Of a stretch of 64,000 bases of DNA, positions 35,721 through 48,334 are shown one piece after another. Each line of letters opens with the position of its first letter. Position 1 is the stretch's first letter. The translations under genes and the position numbers were made by a program. Source of the DNA: Malus domestica (taxonomy: Eukaryota; Streptophyta; Magnoliopsida; Rosales; Rosaceae); the NCBI RefSeq assembly GCF_042453785.1, contig NC_091663.1:37345001-37409000 (forward strand). Direction: 5' to 3'. The notes beneath the pieces were generated by a model. That model saw only the letters and a program-made list of their open reading frames with translations, made no database searches and was not told where the DNA came from.

Positions 35721-38509
35721 TTACTGCAGCAAATGAAAATACAGCAATTCATTCCACATATCAGGAACGCCAGGAAGACACCAATGGCTGCAATCCTGAA
35801 CCCCTGAAGCATAAGAATTACCATAGACAGATGGATGACCATCTACTCTATATTCTGACAAGCCAGTTATGTTCAACAAAGTCACACGAGTCTTCATCTG
35901 CTTAACGACCTGCTCTGCAATTATGTTTCTCTCGTCTGCAATTCGCAAAAGTTCGAGGAGGGGTTCAGTAGCTTCTGTACAGCTCCCGCCTGTATTCCAT
36001 TGACCTCCCCTGTTCAATGAAGAATTACAAATTAAACACTCTGCGATGCAACTAGTTATATGAAGTTTATATGTGCAGGCAGCATGATCGAAGACAGGAG
36101 GAAATGCAAGTTAACCTGAAATGCGTGGGTGATAAACTTCGAAAGAAAACTCGGGTTTTACGCGGATTGATGTTTTTATCAACCCATGACCCCCAGGTCA
36201 TCATAGCTTTTCTGAGAGCTGTGGAAACATCAAGGTGTGGATGGATTTTGCCACCTTCCTGGTAGAAATTCATCCTGCAAGCTCCAAATTAAGGTCAGGA
36301 TATTGCGGTTGATGAAATTCAAGTTAATTAACTATAGCATGTATCACTTGCACAAATTCTGTGACTAGACTGACCCAGCATTAGTTTTGTGATCATTCCA
36401 CCAATGTCCGGTGTCAAATATCAAAATATCAGCTCCTCTCCACCTTGATGAAGCACGATCAATTGCATCGATTTGCAAGGTCTGCACCTGCCTCTGCCCT
36501 ACTCTTGCTATGCCTTTGTCAACCAAGAAAGGGGACGTATAAAATTCGACTGTACACTTGTAATCCTGTGACAAATTGAACTACTTCAGGTAATGAAATA
36601 CAAATACGCATGTTAAGGAGTAAATAATGTTGAAGAAGAATAATACCACAAAGGTGAAAGTATATCCCCTCTTTCCTTTGGTGACTCTGAGCCCTCTTAT
36701 AGCTCCCATTAGCATGCAAACCATGGATTGGCATTGATTCCTATTGAGTGAATCCCCCACGAAAACGAGCCTTTTCCCTCTCATCAGTTCCAGCATTTTC
36801 CTTGCATTGAACCTTGGAATGCCACAATCTTCTGGTTGCCACCTCCACTTCATGAAATCTGTGTCTAATCTCCCATTACCTTCACAATTAAAACCTTTTT
36901 CGATGAAAGAACAAGAACGATATGTGTACAAAGGATAGCTGTTGTTATCTTTGATCCACCTCCCTTTTGTACTATAATCACATGATCCCCCTAATTTTGT
37001 TATGCTCATGTCTTCTTCGACCAGCAGCCCGCCGCTACTGGAAATTTGAGAAGTTTGATCAAGTGAAGTTGTTCTGGTCTTCTTCTTCGTTTTCTTCCTT
37101 CCAACCATCCTTTTCCTACTTTTGTCTGCTTCAATCCTGTCTTCAGTCTCGTTCATCAAGTGTGCATTTTGTTGCTCTTCAGTCTTTTTCATCGATGGCA
37201 TTGGCGTGGCTTCCTCTTCAATCTTCTTGTCACTCAATGCAGCATTTTTCTCTTCAACCTCATTCAACAATGGTGCATTTTTCTCTTCTGTCGCTCTCAT
37301 CGCTGGCCGTTGTTTCTCTTCAATCTTGTTCTCATTCAATGCAGCATTTTGCTCTTCAGTCTCGTTCAATGATAGCGTTTGCTCTTCAGTCTCGTTCTTC
37401 AGTTGCACATTATTCTCTTCACTCTTGTTCAACAACGGCGCATTTTTCCCTTCAGTCTTGTTCATCAGTGTCGTGTCCTGCACTTCAAACTTGTTTACGC
37501 TTAACGAAGCATTTTTCTCTTCAACCTCGTTCAACAAAGTCGCATTTTTCTCTTCAATCTCTTTCATCACAGGCCATTGTTGCTCTTCAATCTTTTTTTC
37601 GCTCAATTCAGCATTTTGGTCTTCAGTCTTGTTTAACAACGGCATATTTTGCTCAACAGTCCCGTTCAGCAACGATGCAGTATTTCCTTCAGTCTTGTCC
37701 AACAATGGCGCATTTTTATCTTCAGTCTCTTTCATTAATGGCCATTGTTGCTCTTCAACCTTGCTTTCGCTCAACGTAGCATTTTGCTCTTCAACCTCGT
37801 TCAACAATTGCACATTTTTCTCTTCAGTCTCATTCGTCAGTGGCCATTGTTGCCGTTCAATCTGTTTTTCACTCAATGCAGCATTTTGCTCTTCAGTCTC
37901 ATTCGTCAATGGAACATTTTTCCCTTTAACCCCATTCGTCAATGCGGCATTTTGCTCTTCGGACTTGTTCCATGGTGTAATATTTTGCTCCACAGCCACA
38001 GCTGCTGCACTTTGTTCCTCTGTTTTGAGCTCGTTACCATCTAATTCACCACCACCTCTGTCTTGTTCATCATCATCTGTCTCATTCTCCTTCCTCTGCA
38101 TCCCGCTAACAAGTGAATTAGTCCCAGAAAAGCTAGAAGCATTTTCAGGTGCACTCAAAGGGTTAGCCGCCAACTTCAAGGTTGAATCTTTCGGAGGAAG
38201 ACTATCATCTGACGTAACTGCAGAAATATTGCTATTTGAATTACCAGTAGTCAAATTAGTCTCAGCAGATGATGGAACAGGTGGAACAACAGCAGCTATG
38301 AAACTCGAAACGGGTGAGGATGTAGTGTTGAACCGGAGACATCTGCTGGTTTCTTGAACCGGCAATGAATTGGGAGGAGCGGTTTTGTTAACCCAAATGA
38401 TAACGAAAGAGAGAAAGAAGATAGAAAAAGGGATGCTAAAATAAAACACCAACGGTCTAGTTATTCTAGTGGCTGATGATTTAGATGAGAAACTCAGCTG
38501 CCTCTTCAT
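35721..38509 (-). CDS. TRICHOME BIREFRINGENCE-LIKE protein with sequon-repeat stem (TBL gene 1)
   Basis: Four exons in minus order: 38509-36647, 36565-36375, 36274-36116, 36009-35721; they encode about 833 residues. It is a predicted type II Golgi membrane protein: short cytosolic N terminus, one membrane segment at about 22-45 ([20 protein letters not shown]), and a stem of about 450 residues. The catalytic region has a PMR5N domain ([10 protein letters not shown]...[12 protein letters not shown]), the GDS motif ([11 protein letters not shown]) and the DxxH motif (DCSHWCLPG). Known TBL proteins are O-acetyltransferases of wall polysaccharides; the substrate here is unknown. The stem is a tandem array of roughly 11-residue units such as [12 protein letters not shown], most with an N-x-T sequon. 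Unlike its neighbours it has no intron between the CGIPR and FNAR codons: the sequence is joined exactly where the other copies splice. Confidence 0.9.
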
Positions 38510-39419
38510 GACTACTACTTCTAGGTTTTGTAGTTCTGCTCGCCTAATCCCTCATTTCCCTCGCTGCTGTCGTTAAAAAATGAAAAATAAATACTCTTCT
38601 TGAAGAAGAAGAACACAATTCATCAGAAGAAGTAGCAAGACATGTGCAGCATACTTGCAGAAAGCAGTCTTTGGATATTCATGTATTTTGGACCATTTGT
38701 TCCATGCAATTGCTGGTTGAATTCTAACCACTTATGAATTTTCTACAAACAACTTGGAGAATGTTGAGGCGTTCGTATTCCACGAAAATGAAAATAAAAA
38801 CGATAAAAATATACCAAAAAACAAAAGAGATATATGCAGTAGAACATTAAGGTTGTGGTCCGAACTTCTCATGGTCTAGTGGGCGAATGCAGCACAATCC
38901 CTAATTTGTAACTTAGCTACCCTTTTGTTTTTCGTTTTGATTTCTTTCGATAATGTTTTCATTGCTAATTAATCAGAAGCTCTAAGGAAAGGGCACATTG
39001 ATCTTGCTCTTAACGAGGGTTATACGTACTCAAATCAGAGTCTAAGGAGAATCAAAGCTTCTTGTCGATTCCTTCTTTTTTTTTTACACTAGTTCTTTAC
39101 TTCTTTCCAAAGCATTCAATTTCATCATGTGCTTTCATAACGCAAATTTCTTGACGGATGTTTGCGAAATTGGTTACTACTGATTGTTCTTCTCAAACTT
39201 GGAGACGTTTGCTTCCATTGTCAAGCTTTCAGGCTTTAACTTTGATCAGTTCGTTTGATAATCGTTTTAATTTTTAGTTTTTAAAGTGTGCTCTTTTTAC
39301 TTTTCTCATAAAAACATGTACAGTCAAGAAATTTTCACTCGCATTTCTAGGTGGCCAAAATGTGATTTATTTTTTGTTATCATATAACAGAGTGACCAAA
39401 TATACTCGGTGTATTTTGG
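38510..39419. other. Gap between TBL gene 1 promoter and the TBL fusion gene 3' end
   Basis: About 900 bp, AT-rich. It should contain the promoter of TBL gene 1 (minus strand). No repeat or gene is recognised. Confidence 0.45.
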
Positions 39420-42400
39420 TCATGAGTCACTGAGCAAATGCAGAAACAACAATTCATTCCAGGCATCAGGCAGGCCAGGAAGACACCAATGGCTGCAGTC
39501 TTTGATGGCTGTTGGATGAGCATCTATTCTATATTCTGACAGGCTTGTTATGTTCAACAATGTCACATGAGTTTTCATCTGCTTTACGACCTCCTCTAGG
39601 ACTACATCTTTCTTGTTTGCCATTCCTGAAGGTTTGGGGAGGGGTTCAGTAGCTCCTATACAACTCCGGCTCAATTTCCACTCACCTCCGCTGTTCAATG
39701 AAGAATTACAAATTAGAGAACTATGTACTCAGAAAATCATCATAACGTGCACAAGTTGATTGACGTCGCCACACAAATATAAATCATGGAGCAGGATAGA
39801 TAGTGTACTTGTATTGACTGCTTCATGAACTCGTATTAACCATAAGAACGTACACATAATATTCCAGGAGGCAAAACTAATTACCTGAAATGCGTTGGTG
39901 ATGAAGTTCGAAAGAAAACTTGGGTTTGGTGTGGATTGATACTTTTATCAACCCATGCTGCCCAGGTCATCAAACCTTTTCTGAGAGCTGTGTGAACATC
40001 AAGATATGGATGAATTTTTCCCCCTTCCTGGTAAAAATTCTTCCTGCATGCCTTCATTTGTTAGCTCCAAATTATGTATTTTTCTTTGATCGAACATCAA
40101 CAAGCATGGTATACGTAGCTACTACTACTCATTATCGAACTCACCCAGAGTTAGTTTTGGAATCGGTCCACCAATGTTCAGTGTCGAATACCAAAATATC
40201 AGCTCCTCTCCATCTAGATGAACCCTGATCAATGGCATCAATTCGCAAGGACGTTTGCACCTGCTTCTGCCCTACTCTTTTTGTGCCTTTCTCAACCAAG
40301 AAAACGGATGGAGAAAACTCGACTGTAAACTTGTAATCCTGTGCGAAATTTGCAGCATCAGAAATTTAATACATATGGAAAACAACTTGAAAGAGATAAT
40401 TGGGCATGAGACTCTGAATTTGGCCTGAACTAGATTTCTAGTCCAAAGACCTAAGATCCAATTTGGCCAAATTCAGGGACTAGCTAGTGCTCCAATTTTC
40501 TCTAACCTGAAACGAAATGATCGACAATGTAGAGAGAAAGAATTACCACAAAGTAAAAACTGTAAGTCCCCTTGGCATGGGAGATTCTGGGCCTATTGGG
40601 ATCTCTTATATCTCCCATTAGCATGCACACCATGGATTCAAATTGATTTCTGTTGATTGAATCCCCCACATAAAGTAGTCGTTTACCTCTCATCAGTTCC
40701 AGCATTTTTGTTGCATTGAACCTATATATAGATACATCGCACACCAAAATTAAACATAGTAAGTTGAGATTAATCATTGATGTAGGAACACATTAGCAAG
40801 ATGAAATCTGGCATGAATAGTGATTATGCAGTGAATTGTGTATTTTGAGTCTGCCCTTCCAGTACTACGTCAACCATTGTCGAAATGCAATAACTATGTA
40901 CATTAATGGAAAACAAATTCGATACCAAGTTTTGAAGAAGGAAATAATTAATTAGCTTGGCCTATGTACTTACCTTGGAATTTCACAATCTTGTGGTTGC
41001 CACCTCCACTTGGTGAAGTTTTTATCTATTCTCCCACTGCCTTGACAATCAAAACCTTCATAAATGAAGGGACAGGATCGACGTGTGTACAACGGATAGC
41101 TTTCATCATAGACCCACCTCCCTCTTGTACTAAAATCACATCCTCCTAATTTTGTTGTTCTCTTCTTGTTTTCTTCAATGTCTTGCATCCCGCCGCTACT
41201 TGAAATTTGAGTAGTACTACTCTTTTGATCAAATGATGTTGCTATGCTCTTCTTCTTCTTCCTCTTTCCCGCCATCCTCTTTTTTATCGGTTTTTCAACC
41301 AATACAGCGTTTTTCTCGTCAGTAGTCTTGTTCATCAATGTTGGAGGGTTTTGCTCTTGATCAGCCTTATTCATCAATATTGGAGCATTTTGGACTACAC
41401 TCTCCCTCTCAATCTTGTTCATCAATGCAGCAGTTTGCTCTTGATCAGTCCTGTTTTCCGATATTGGCGCACTTTGCTCTTGATCGGTCTTGTTCATTAA
41501 TGACGTCGGTTCATTTTGCTCTTTTGTCATGTTCACCAACGGAACATTGTGGTTCTCAATCTTGTCAAATAAGGTTGCAGCTGGTGCACTTTGAGCAGGG
41601 ACTATCGTGACGTTAGTAAAAATGTCTGACTCACTGGCGCCTCCGTCTTCATTTTTGACATGTAAATCATTTTGTGCGCCCACTGCTTGGGATACCCTCA
41701 AATGAAGATATAACAATTCATTCCATACATCAGGAATGCCAGGAAGGCACCAATGGCTGCAATCTCTGATGTCGGATGGATGAGCATCCATTCGATACTC
41801 CGACAAGCTCGTTGTGTTCAACAAAGTGACTCGAGTCTTCATCTGCCTTAGGACCTCCTCTACAATTACATCTTTCTCGTTTACAATTCCTGAAGGTTGG
41901 AGGAGGGGCTCACTAACTCCTACACAACTCTGCCGTAAATTCCATTTTCCTCCGCTGTGATCAATCAACAATTTTACAAATTAACCACTCATTAATAAAT
42001 TGTCATGTAAGAACACCAATACACGTACTACTTCAATCAACATTAAATAATTAGATAACCTGAAGTGCGTTGGCGATGAAGTTCGAAAGAAAACTTGAGT
42101 TTTTCTTGGATTGATGTAATTATCAACCCATGATGCCCACGTCATCAAACCCTTTCTGAGAGCTGTGAGAACATCAAGATATGGATGAATTTTTTCACCT
42201 TCCTGGAAGAAATTAACCCTGCAAATGCAATGCATGCAGTCATAAGTACTTAAGCTCCAAATGTCAGGATAATCCCAATTAAGAAATTTAATTTAATTAT
42301 CAGACACAATTAAAACGATCGAGTTAACATAGCTCAGTTGTTCTAAGGGGTGGGTACAACTAAAAGTCATTCATATATTATTGGAGCTTACCCGGCATTA

Positions 42401-45400
42401 GTTTTGAATTCGACCCACCAATGTTCGGTGTTGAATACCAAAATATCAGCTTCTCTCCATCGATGTGAACCGTGATCAATGGAATCAATTCGCAAGGACG
42501 TTTGCTCCTGCTTCTGGTCTACTCTTGTCATGACTTGTTCAACCAAGAAAACGGACGGATAGAATTCAACTTTACACTGGTAATCCTGTGAAAAAAAAAG
42601 TACGTACATCAGAAATTTAAATACATACAACATTCTAAATATTTATTAACCTTAAATGAAACAGCAATGTAAATATAGCAATACAGCATAGAGAAGAGAA
42701 GAATATACAAAGAAGGGAAAGTGAAATATTTTCCGCACATTCATTTTCCGTTCTTCACACACTAGTTTATTTTGTCCCTTGATTATCCTCTAATTTATTC
42801 AATCCAAGTGTCAGAAATAAACATGGGAGTGCATGGGGAGAAAATAGGTTTGCGGGAATCAATTCCCTGTGAAGAATTACCACAAAGACGACACTATAGC
42901 TTCCTCTCTTTCTGATGAATCTGGGCTTATTTGGATTTCTTTTATCTCCGACAAGCATGCACACCATAGATTGCCATTGATTCTTATTGATTGAATCGCC
43001 CACAAACACTAGCCTCTTCCCTCTGATAAATTCTAGCATTTTTCTTGCGTCGAACCTATACATGCATACATAATTAAAATCCCAATTAGCTAGCTAGCTT
43101 AATCAAATTGAAATAGTGATGAAGAACTAATTAGAAGGTTACCTTGGAATGTCACAATCTTGTGGTTGCCATCTCCACTTAGTGAAGTTTTTGTCTAATC
43201 TCCCATTACAACTAAAACCTTCTTCTATGAACGGACATGAACGACTTGTGTACAACGGATAGCTCTCGTCTTCGACCCACCTCCCTCTTGTACTAAAATC
43301 ACATCCTCCTAATTTAGCTATTTTCTTGTCTTCTTCGACCAACAGCGGTCCGCTACTTGAAATTTGAGTCATCTGATCAAATGAAGTTGCTCTGGCCTTC
43401 TTCTTCTTTCTACTCTTAGCTTGAACCGTTTTTTCACTCAATGCAGCTGCATTTTGCTCGTCCGTCTTGTTCATCAAAATTGGAGCATTTTGCTCTTCAG
43501 TCTTGTTCATCAACGGTGCATTTTGCTCCTCGGTTGTGTTTGCCAACGGCGCAGTTTGCTCTTCATGAGTGCGGTTCAATGGAGCATTTTGCTCTACAGT
43601 CGTGTTCAAGGATGGAACATTTTGGTCTTCATGAGTATTTGTCTCAATCTTGTCAATTAAGATTGCAGCTGATGGAATTTGTTGTGCCGGCACTGCTGTG
43701 AAGTTACTATCAATAATAATATCAGACTCGCTGGCGCCTCCGTCTTCATTTTTGACATGTAAATCATTTTGTGCGCCCACTGCTTGGGATACCCTCAAAT
43801 GAAGATATAACAATTCATTCCATACATCAGGAATGCCAGGAAGGCACCAATGGCTGCAATCTCTGATGTCGGATGGATGAGCATCCATTCGATACTCTGA
43901 CAAGCTCGTTGTGTTCAACAAAGTGACTCGAGTCTTCATCTGCTTTAGGACCTCCTCTACAATTACATCTTTCTCGTTTACAATTCCTGAAGGTTGGAGG
44001 AGGGGCTCACTAACTCCTACACAACTCTGCCGTAAATTCCATTTTCCTCCTCTGTGATCAATCAACAATTTTACAAATTAACCACTCATTAATAAATTGT
44101 CATGTAAGAACACCAATACACGTACTACTTCGATCAACATTAAATAATTAGATAACCTGAAGTGCGTTGGCGATGAAGTTCGAAAGAAAACTTGAGTTTT
44201 TCTTGGATTGATGTAATTATCAACCCATGATGCCCACGTCATCAAACCCTTTCTGAGAGCTGTGAGAACATCAAGATATGGATGAATTTTTTCACCTTCC
44301 TGGAAGAAATTAACCCTGCAAATGCAATGCATGCAGTCATAAGTACTTAAGCTCCAAATGTCAGGATAATCCCAATTAAGAAATTTAATTTAATTATCAG
44401 ACACAATTAAAACGATCGAGTTAACATAGCTCAGTTGTTCTAAGGGGTGGGCACAACTAAAAGTCATTCATATATTAGTGGAGCTTACCCGGCATTAGTT
44501 TTGAATTCGACCCACCAATGTTCGGTGTTGAATACCAAAATATCAGCTTCTCTCCATCGATGTGAACCGTGATCAATGGAATCAATTCGCAAGGACGTTT
44601 GCTCCTGCTTCTGGTCTACTCTTGTCATGACTTTTTCAACCAAGAAAACGGACGGATAGAATTCAACTTTACACTGGTAATCCTGTGAAAAAAAGAAAGT
44701 ACGTACATCAGAAATTTAAATACATACAACATTCTAAATATTTATTAACCTTAAATGAAACGGCAATGTAAATATAGCAATACAGCATAGAGAAGAGAAG
44801 AATATACAAAGAAGGGAAAGTGAAATATTTTCCGCACATTCATTTTCCCGTTCTTCACACACTTGTTTAATTTGTCCCTTGATTATCCTCTAATTTATTC
44901 AATCCAAGTGTCAGAAATAAACATGGGAGTGCATGGGGGGAAAATAGGTTTGCGGGAATCAATTCCCTGTGAAGAATTACCACAAAGACGACACTATAGC
45001 CTCCTCTCTTTCTGATGAATCTGGGCTTATTTGGATTTCTTTTATCTCCGACAAGCATGCACACCATAGATTGCCATTGATTCTTATTGATTGAATCGCC
45101 CACAAACACTAGCCTCTTCCCTCTGATAAATTCAAGCATTTTTCTTGCGTCGAACCTATACATGCATACATAATTAATTAAAATCCCAATTAGCTAGCTA
45201 GCTTAATCAAATTGAAATACATAATTAAAATCCCAATTAGCTAACTAGCTTAATCAAATTGAATAGTGATGAAGAACTAATTAGAAAGTTACCTTGGAAT
45301 GTCACAATCTTGTGGTTGCCATCTCCACATTGTGAAGTTTTTGTCTAATCTCCCATTACAACTAAAACCTTCTTCTATGAACGGACATGAACGACTTGTG

Positions 45401-46383
45401 TACAACGGATAGCTCTCGTCTTCAACCCACCTCCCTCTTGTACTAAAATCACATCCTCCTAATTTAGCTATTTTCTTGTCTTCTTCGACCAACAGCGGTC
45501 CGCTACTTGAAATTTGAGTCATCTGATCAAATGAAGTTGCTCTGGCCTTCTTCTTCTTTCTACTCTTAGCTTGAACCGTTTTTTCACTCAATGCAGCTGC
45601 ATTTTGCTCTTCCGTCTTGTTCATCAAAATTGGAGCATTTTGCTCTTCAGTCTTGTTCATCAACGGTGCATTTTGCTCCTCGGTTGTGTTTGCCAACGGC
45701 GCAGTTTGCTCTTCATGAGTGCGGTTCAATGGAGCATTTTGCTCTACAGTCGTGTTCACCGATGGAACATTTTGGTCGTCATGAGTATTTGTCTCAATCT
45801 TGTCAATTAAGATTGCAGCTGGTGGAATTTGTTGTGCCGGCACTGCTGTGAAGTTACTATCAAAAATAATATCTAACTCACGGCTGCCGCTGTCTTCTTC
45901 TTCTTCTTCTTCTTCTTCTTCTTCTTCTTCTTCGTCATGTAACTCATGTTGCAGTACTGCCACTGCTTGGGCTTCGTTCTCAAAATAGCTAGAAGAAGCA
46001 TTTTCAGGTGTACTGGAAGGGGTGTCCGTCAACTTCAAGACTGATAAATCTTTCGAAGGACTATTTTCTGTAACGGAAACATTATTTTTATCGATAAAAT
46101 CATCTCCGGTAGTTAAATTAGTTGGATGATCAGCAGCTGGAAGAGGTGGAACTGTGGCGGCTAAGGGTGATGGTGTGAAACCGAAAACGATGGAGGATGT
46201 GTTGAAATACTCGAGACAATTGGTGGTTGGTTGGGCGGGCAATGGAATGTTGGAAGGAGAGGATATGTTGACCCAAATGAGAACGAAAGAGAGAAAGATG
46301 ATAGAGGAAGCGATGCTAAAATAAAAAACTAAGGATGTAGTTGGTAATGTAATGGAAAAAATGCTCAGCTGCGGCCTCTTCAT
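39420..46383 (-). CDS. Three-module TRICHOME BIREFRINGENCE-LIKE fusion gene
   Basis: Thirteen exons in minus order: 46383-45293, 45155-44981, 44682-44489, 44315-44157, 44051-43143, 43055-42881, 42585-42392, 42218-42060, 41954-40974, 40721-40547, 40338-40145, 40043-39885, 39690-39420. All phases agree, giving about 1,611 residues with a single stop. Module 1 (to about 625) has the start codon, one membrane segment (about 16-38), a poly-Glu run, a sequon-rich stem, PMR5[12 protein letters not shown] and DCSHWCLPG. In exon 5 (44051-43143) the C terminus of module 1 ([13 protein letters not shown]) continues without stop into the stem and PMR5N of module 2. Exon 9 (41954-40974) does the same for modules 2 and 3. 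All three modules keep GDS and DxxH. Modules 1 and 2 are almost identical, introns included; module 3 is more diverged. It could be one Golgi protein with three acyltransferase modules. Alternatives are an assembly error, or shorter transcripts from internal promoters. Confidence 0.8.
40974..41954 (-). other. Fusion exon joining TBL modules 2 and 3
   Basis: Same architecture as 43143-44051, with the same junction words [13 protein letters not shown] near 41695. The stem downstream differs (MNKTDQEQ-type units) and ends QDCEIPR. 981 bp, open throughout. The shared junction means the fusion arose once and was then copied. Confidence 0.88.
41960..45290. repeat. ~2.1-kb tandem duplication of a TBL module
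   Basis: 42060-43060 and 44157-45160 are nearly identical, introns included, with an offset of about 2,097 bp. The offset grows to about 2,150 bp near the donor end because of small indels, including a repeated 50-bp piece at 45170-45260. Intron identity shows that the duplication is recent. Confidence 0.9.
43143..44051 (-). other. Fusion exon joining TBL modules 1 and 2
   Basis: The exon opens with acceptor CACAG and [11 protein letters not shown], the normal start of a last TBL exon, and carries DCSHWCLPG near 43847-43861. It passes the place where the neighbours end (HLLQ or HLLSDS plus stop) as [13 protein letters not shown] near 43790, and runs on through a sequon-rich stem to QDCDIPR at a normal exon-1 donor. 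909 bp, open throughout, correct phase at both ends. Confidence 0.88.
45891..45935. repeat. (TTC)n microsatellite coding a poly-Glu run
   Basis: About 14 CTT/TTC repeats lie in exon 1 of the TBL fusion gene. On the coding strand they give a run of glutamates in the stem. Modules 2 and 3 lack it because their stems start downstream of this point. Confidence 0.9.
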
Positions 46384-48334
46384 AACTAAACGTACGTACT
46401 CTCCTCAGCTTTTTTCTTCAATGGAGAAAAGGAGTCAATGGGAAGGAGGTCTTCAGTGAGATTTCGTAGGTGTCTGTCTGTGTGTGTTTGATCAATGTCC
46501 CTACTAGCTATAGAGGAAGACACAAATAATTCAGAAAAAAAATTCTTCTAGTATGCTGAGTTGCTGAATGTGAGTTGTTCATGAAAAACCATCTCGTCAC
46601 TTGAGTTGTAAAAGACGTTAGGCGCAAATTGGGTGGCAGACTGGAGCCTAGCGCCTAGGTGACTAGGTGGCCTAGACGGATTTAAATAAACTTATTATAT
46701 GTCAAATAAATAATTATGTTGGGATACATAAATTGAAAAATAGAATGAAATATATATTAGAAAGTATTAGAACATATTGAAAACATGGGGAATTAGAATA
46801 CAATGAGTGTTCATCGAAGTATTTAACAAGTATCTTACAATTTATTTATAAAAAATGCAAAATAAAAGTTATGTATTTTATATCTTAGTGAGAGTGACGA
46901 CCTAAGTGGGTGCCTAGGGGGGTTGCTAAACGGGTCTAGTTTGATGCTTAAGTAAGTCTAAGTACCATTTTTTAATTTTCAAATACATAAGAATTAATCG
47001 GAATTGTAGCCGGCCGTCTAGCGCTGTTATATGTAAGAAGGGCTTGGGATTTAGAGATAGCGTTGTAGGTAAGGTAAGGTAAGGTATTGGCTATAGCGGA
47101 TGAGGTGCGAGTGTTGTTGCGTGCATTGGAATGTTGTGGCATGCATGAAATGGCTTCTTTTGGCGCCATTTCTCTTGACGTTGGTGAATAGTGAAAGGAA
47201 CACGTCCGTCTGCATGTTGGAGTTGGACCATTTGTCCCATATGTGACCACTTGTTAATTAACCACAGACGACATAGAATATATTTTCTACAAGGCATTTT
47301 CATCCTCACAAAATTAAAAAAGGAAGAACTAAAAGACATAATTGTATAGTTAAAAACAATTCGGAAGGAAGAATTAAAAGACATAATTGTATAGTTACAA
47401 ACAACTCAGAGTAAATTTTTGTATGAAATTTATGTTCACTATTAGAATATGAGCACCAAACGCAAGTTCAATTTGTAATTTATGTTCACTACTACTATGT
47501 GAACATCGAACACAAACTCAATTCATAACAGAAGAAAGATTATCAATATTACTGCCAAAGCAAAACTTTTTTTTCGATGTGAAACAACTCTCAATATCCA
47601 TAACCACGGCTCCACCGTTCACAAATAAATAGGTTGAAAAATGAATTGAATTAGATTGAAATTTCTATCCTCGATGGAGTCGGTGTTTGTGTTGGGAATA
47701 ATATCAATATTCACCACGAGATGTATGGATCATAACCCTATTGTCTAATGTTTTATGGACAAAAACATTGAGCATGCCGGAATTTGGGAGTGATCTGGTG
47801 GCCCAAGGGAGCAACACCAACACCTAGTCTGTAGTTTAGTGAATTATTATTTTGTTTATTGTTTTGTTTGATGCCCATTTCTATTCATGGGCACGTAGAA
47901 TGTTCAACTCTGACAAAACTGAACGACAAGGGCATGTAAGGCGGAATTTAAGATATGATTTGTCATTTGATTTGGAGAATGAACCCGTCAACATGTACTC
48001 CTATTTTTATCCTTCTCATACAAACTTTTTCGCATGCAATCAATATTTAGTCCAGTGGAAATACGGTAGAATTCTAAGTCAGATTTGCTCTCTGATCTTA
48101 AATTCGAGGCATGAAGCTAGCAAAAACACTGATGATTCCCTGGTTAAAAGCCTTAAAAAGACGTGCAATTTGAATGTGGTTAGGTGACCAAAATTTCATT
48201 TTTTCATAAATATTTGACGCGTGTTAAAATGATGATATAAGAAAATTTATTCGTACTTAGAGTATAGTAGTTAGAATAACTTTATTAAACAAGGGCAGTA
48301 AAAGCCCAAAACAACTTTTAGGTAAAAGTCCAGC
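46384..48334. other. Intergenic, with one MITE-like patch
   Basis: It includes the promoter side of the TBL fusion gene. At about 46617-46970 an AT-rich core is flanked by GCCTAGG-rich ends in opposite orientation (GCGCCTAGGTG...; GGGTGCCTAGGGGGG), which looks like a degenerate MITE. A 111-codon open frame at 47852-48187 resembles nothing I know and is not called as a gene. Confidence 0.4.

Noticed and set aside
37122-38357. Long plus-strand open frames (411 and 270 codons) over the TBL gene 1 stem
   Set aside because: They are antisense shadows of the repeat-coded stem. The repeat unit has few stops in any frame, and the frames show Ser/Phe-rich low complexity and no family motif.
43421-45988. 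Plus-strand frames over the TBL fusion-gene stems
   Set aside because: Same cause: antisense of sequon repeats and the TTC microsatellite.
47852-48187. 111-codon open frame
   Set aside because: No family resemblance, no splice or promoter context, AT-rich intergenic surroundings.
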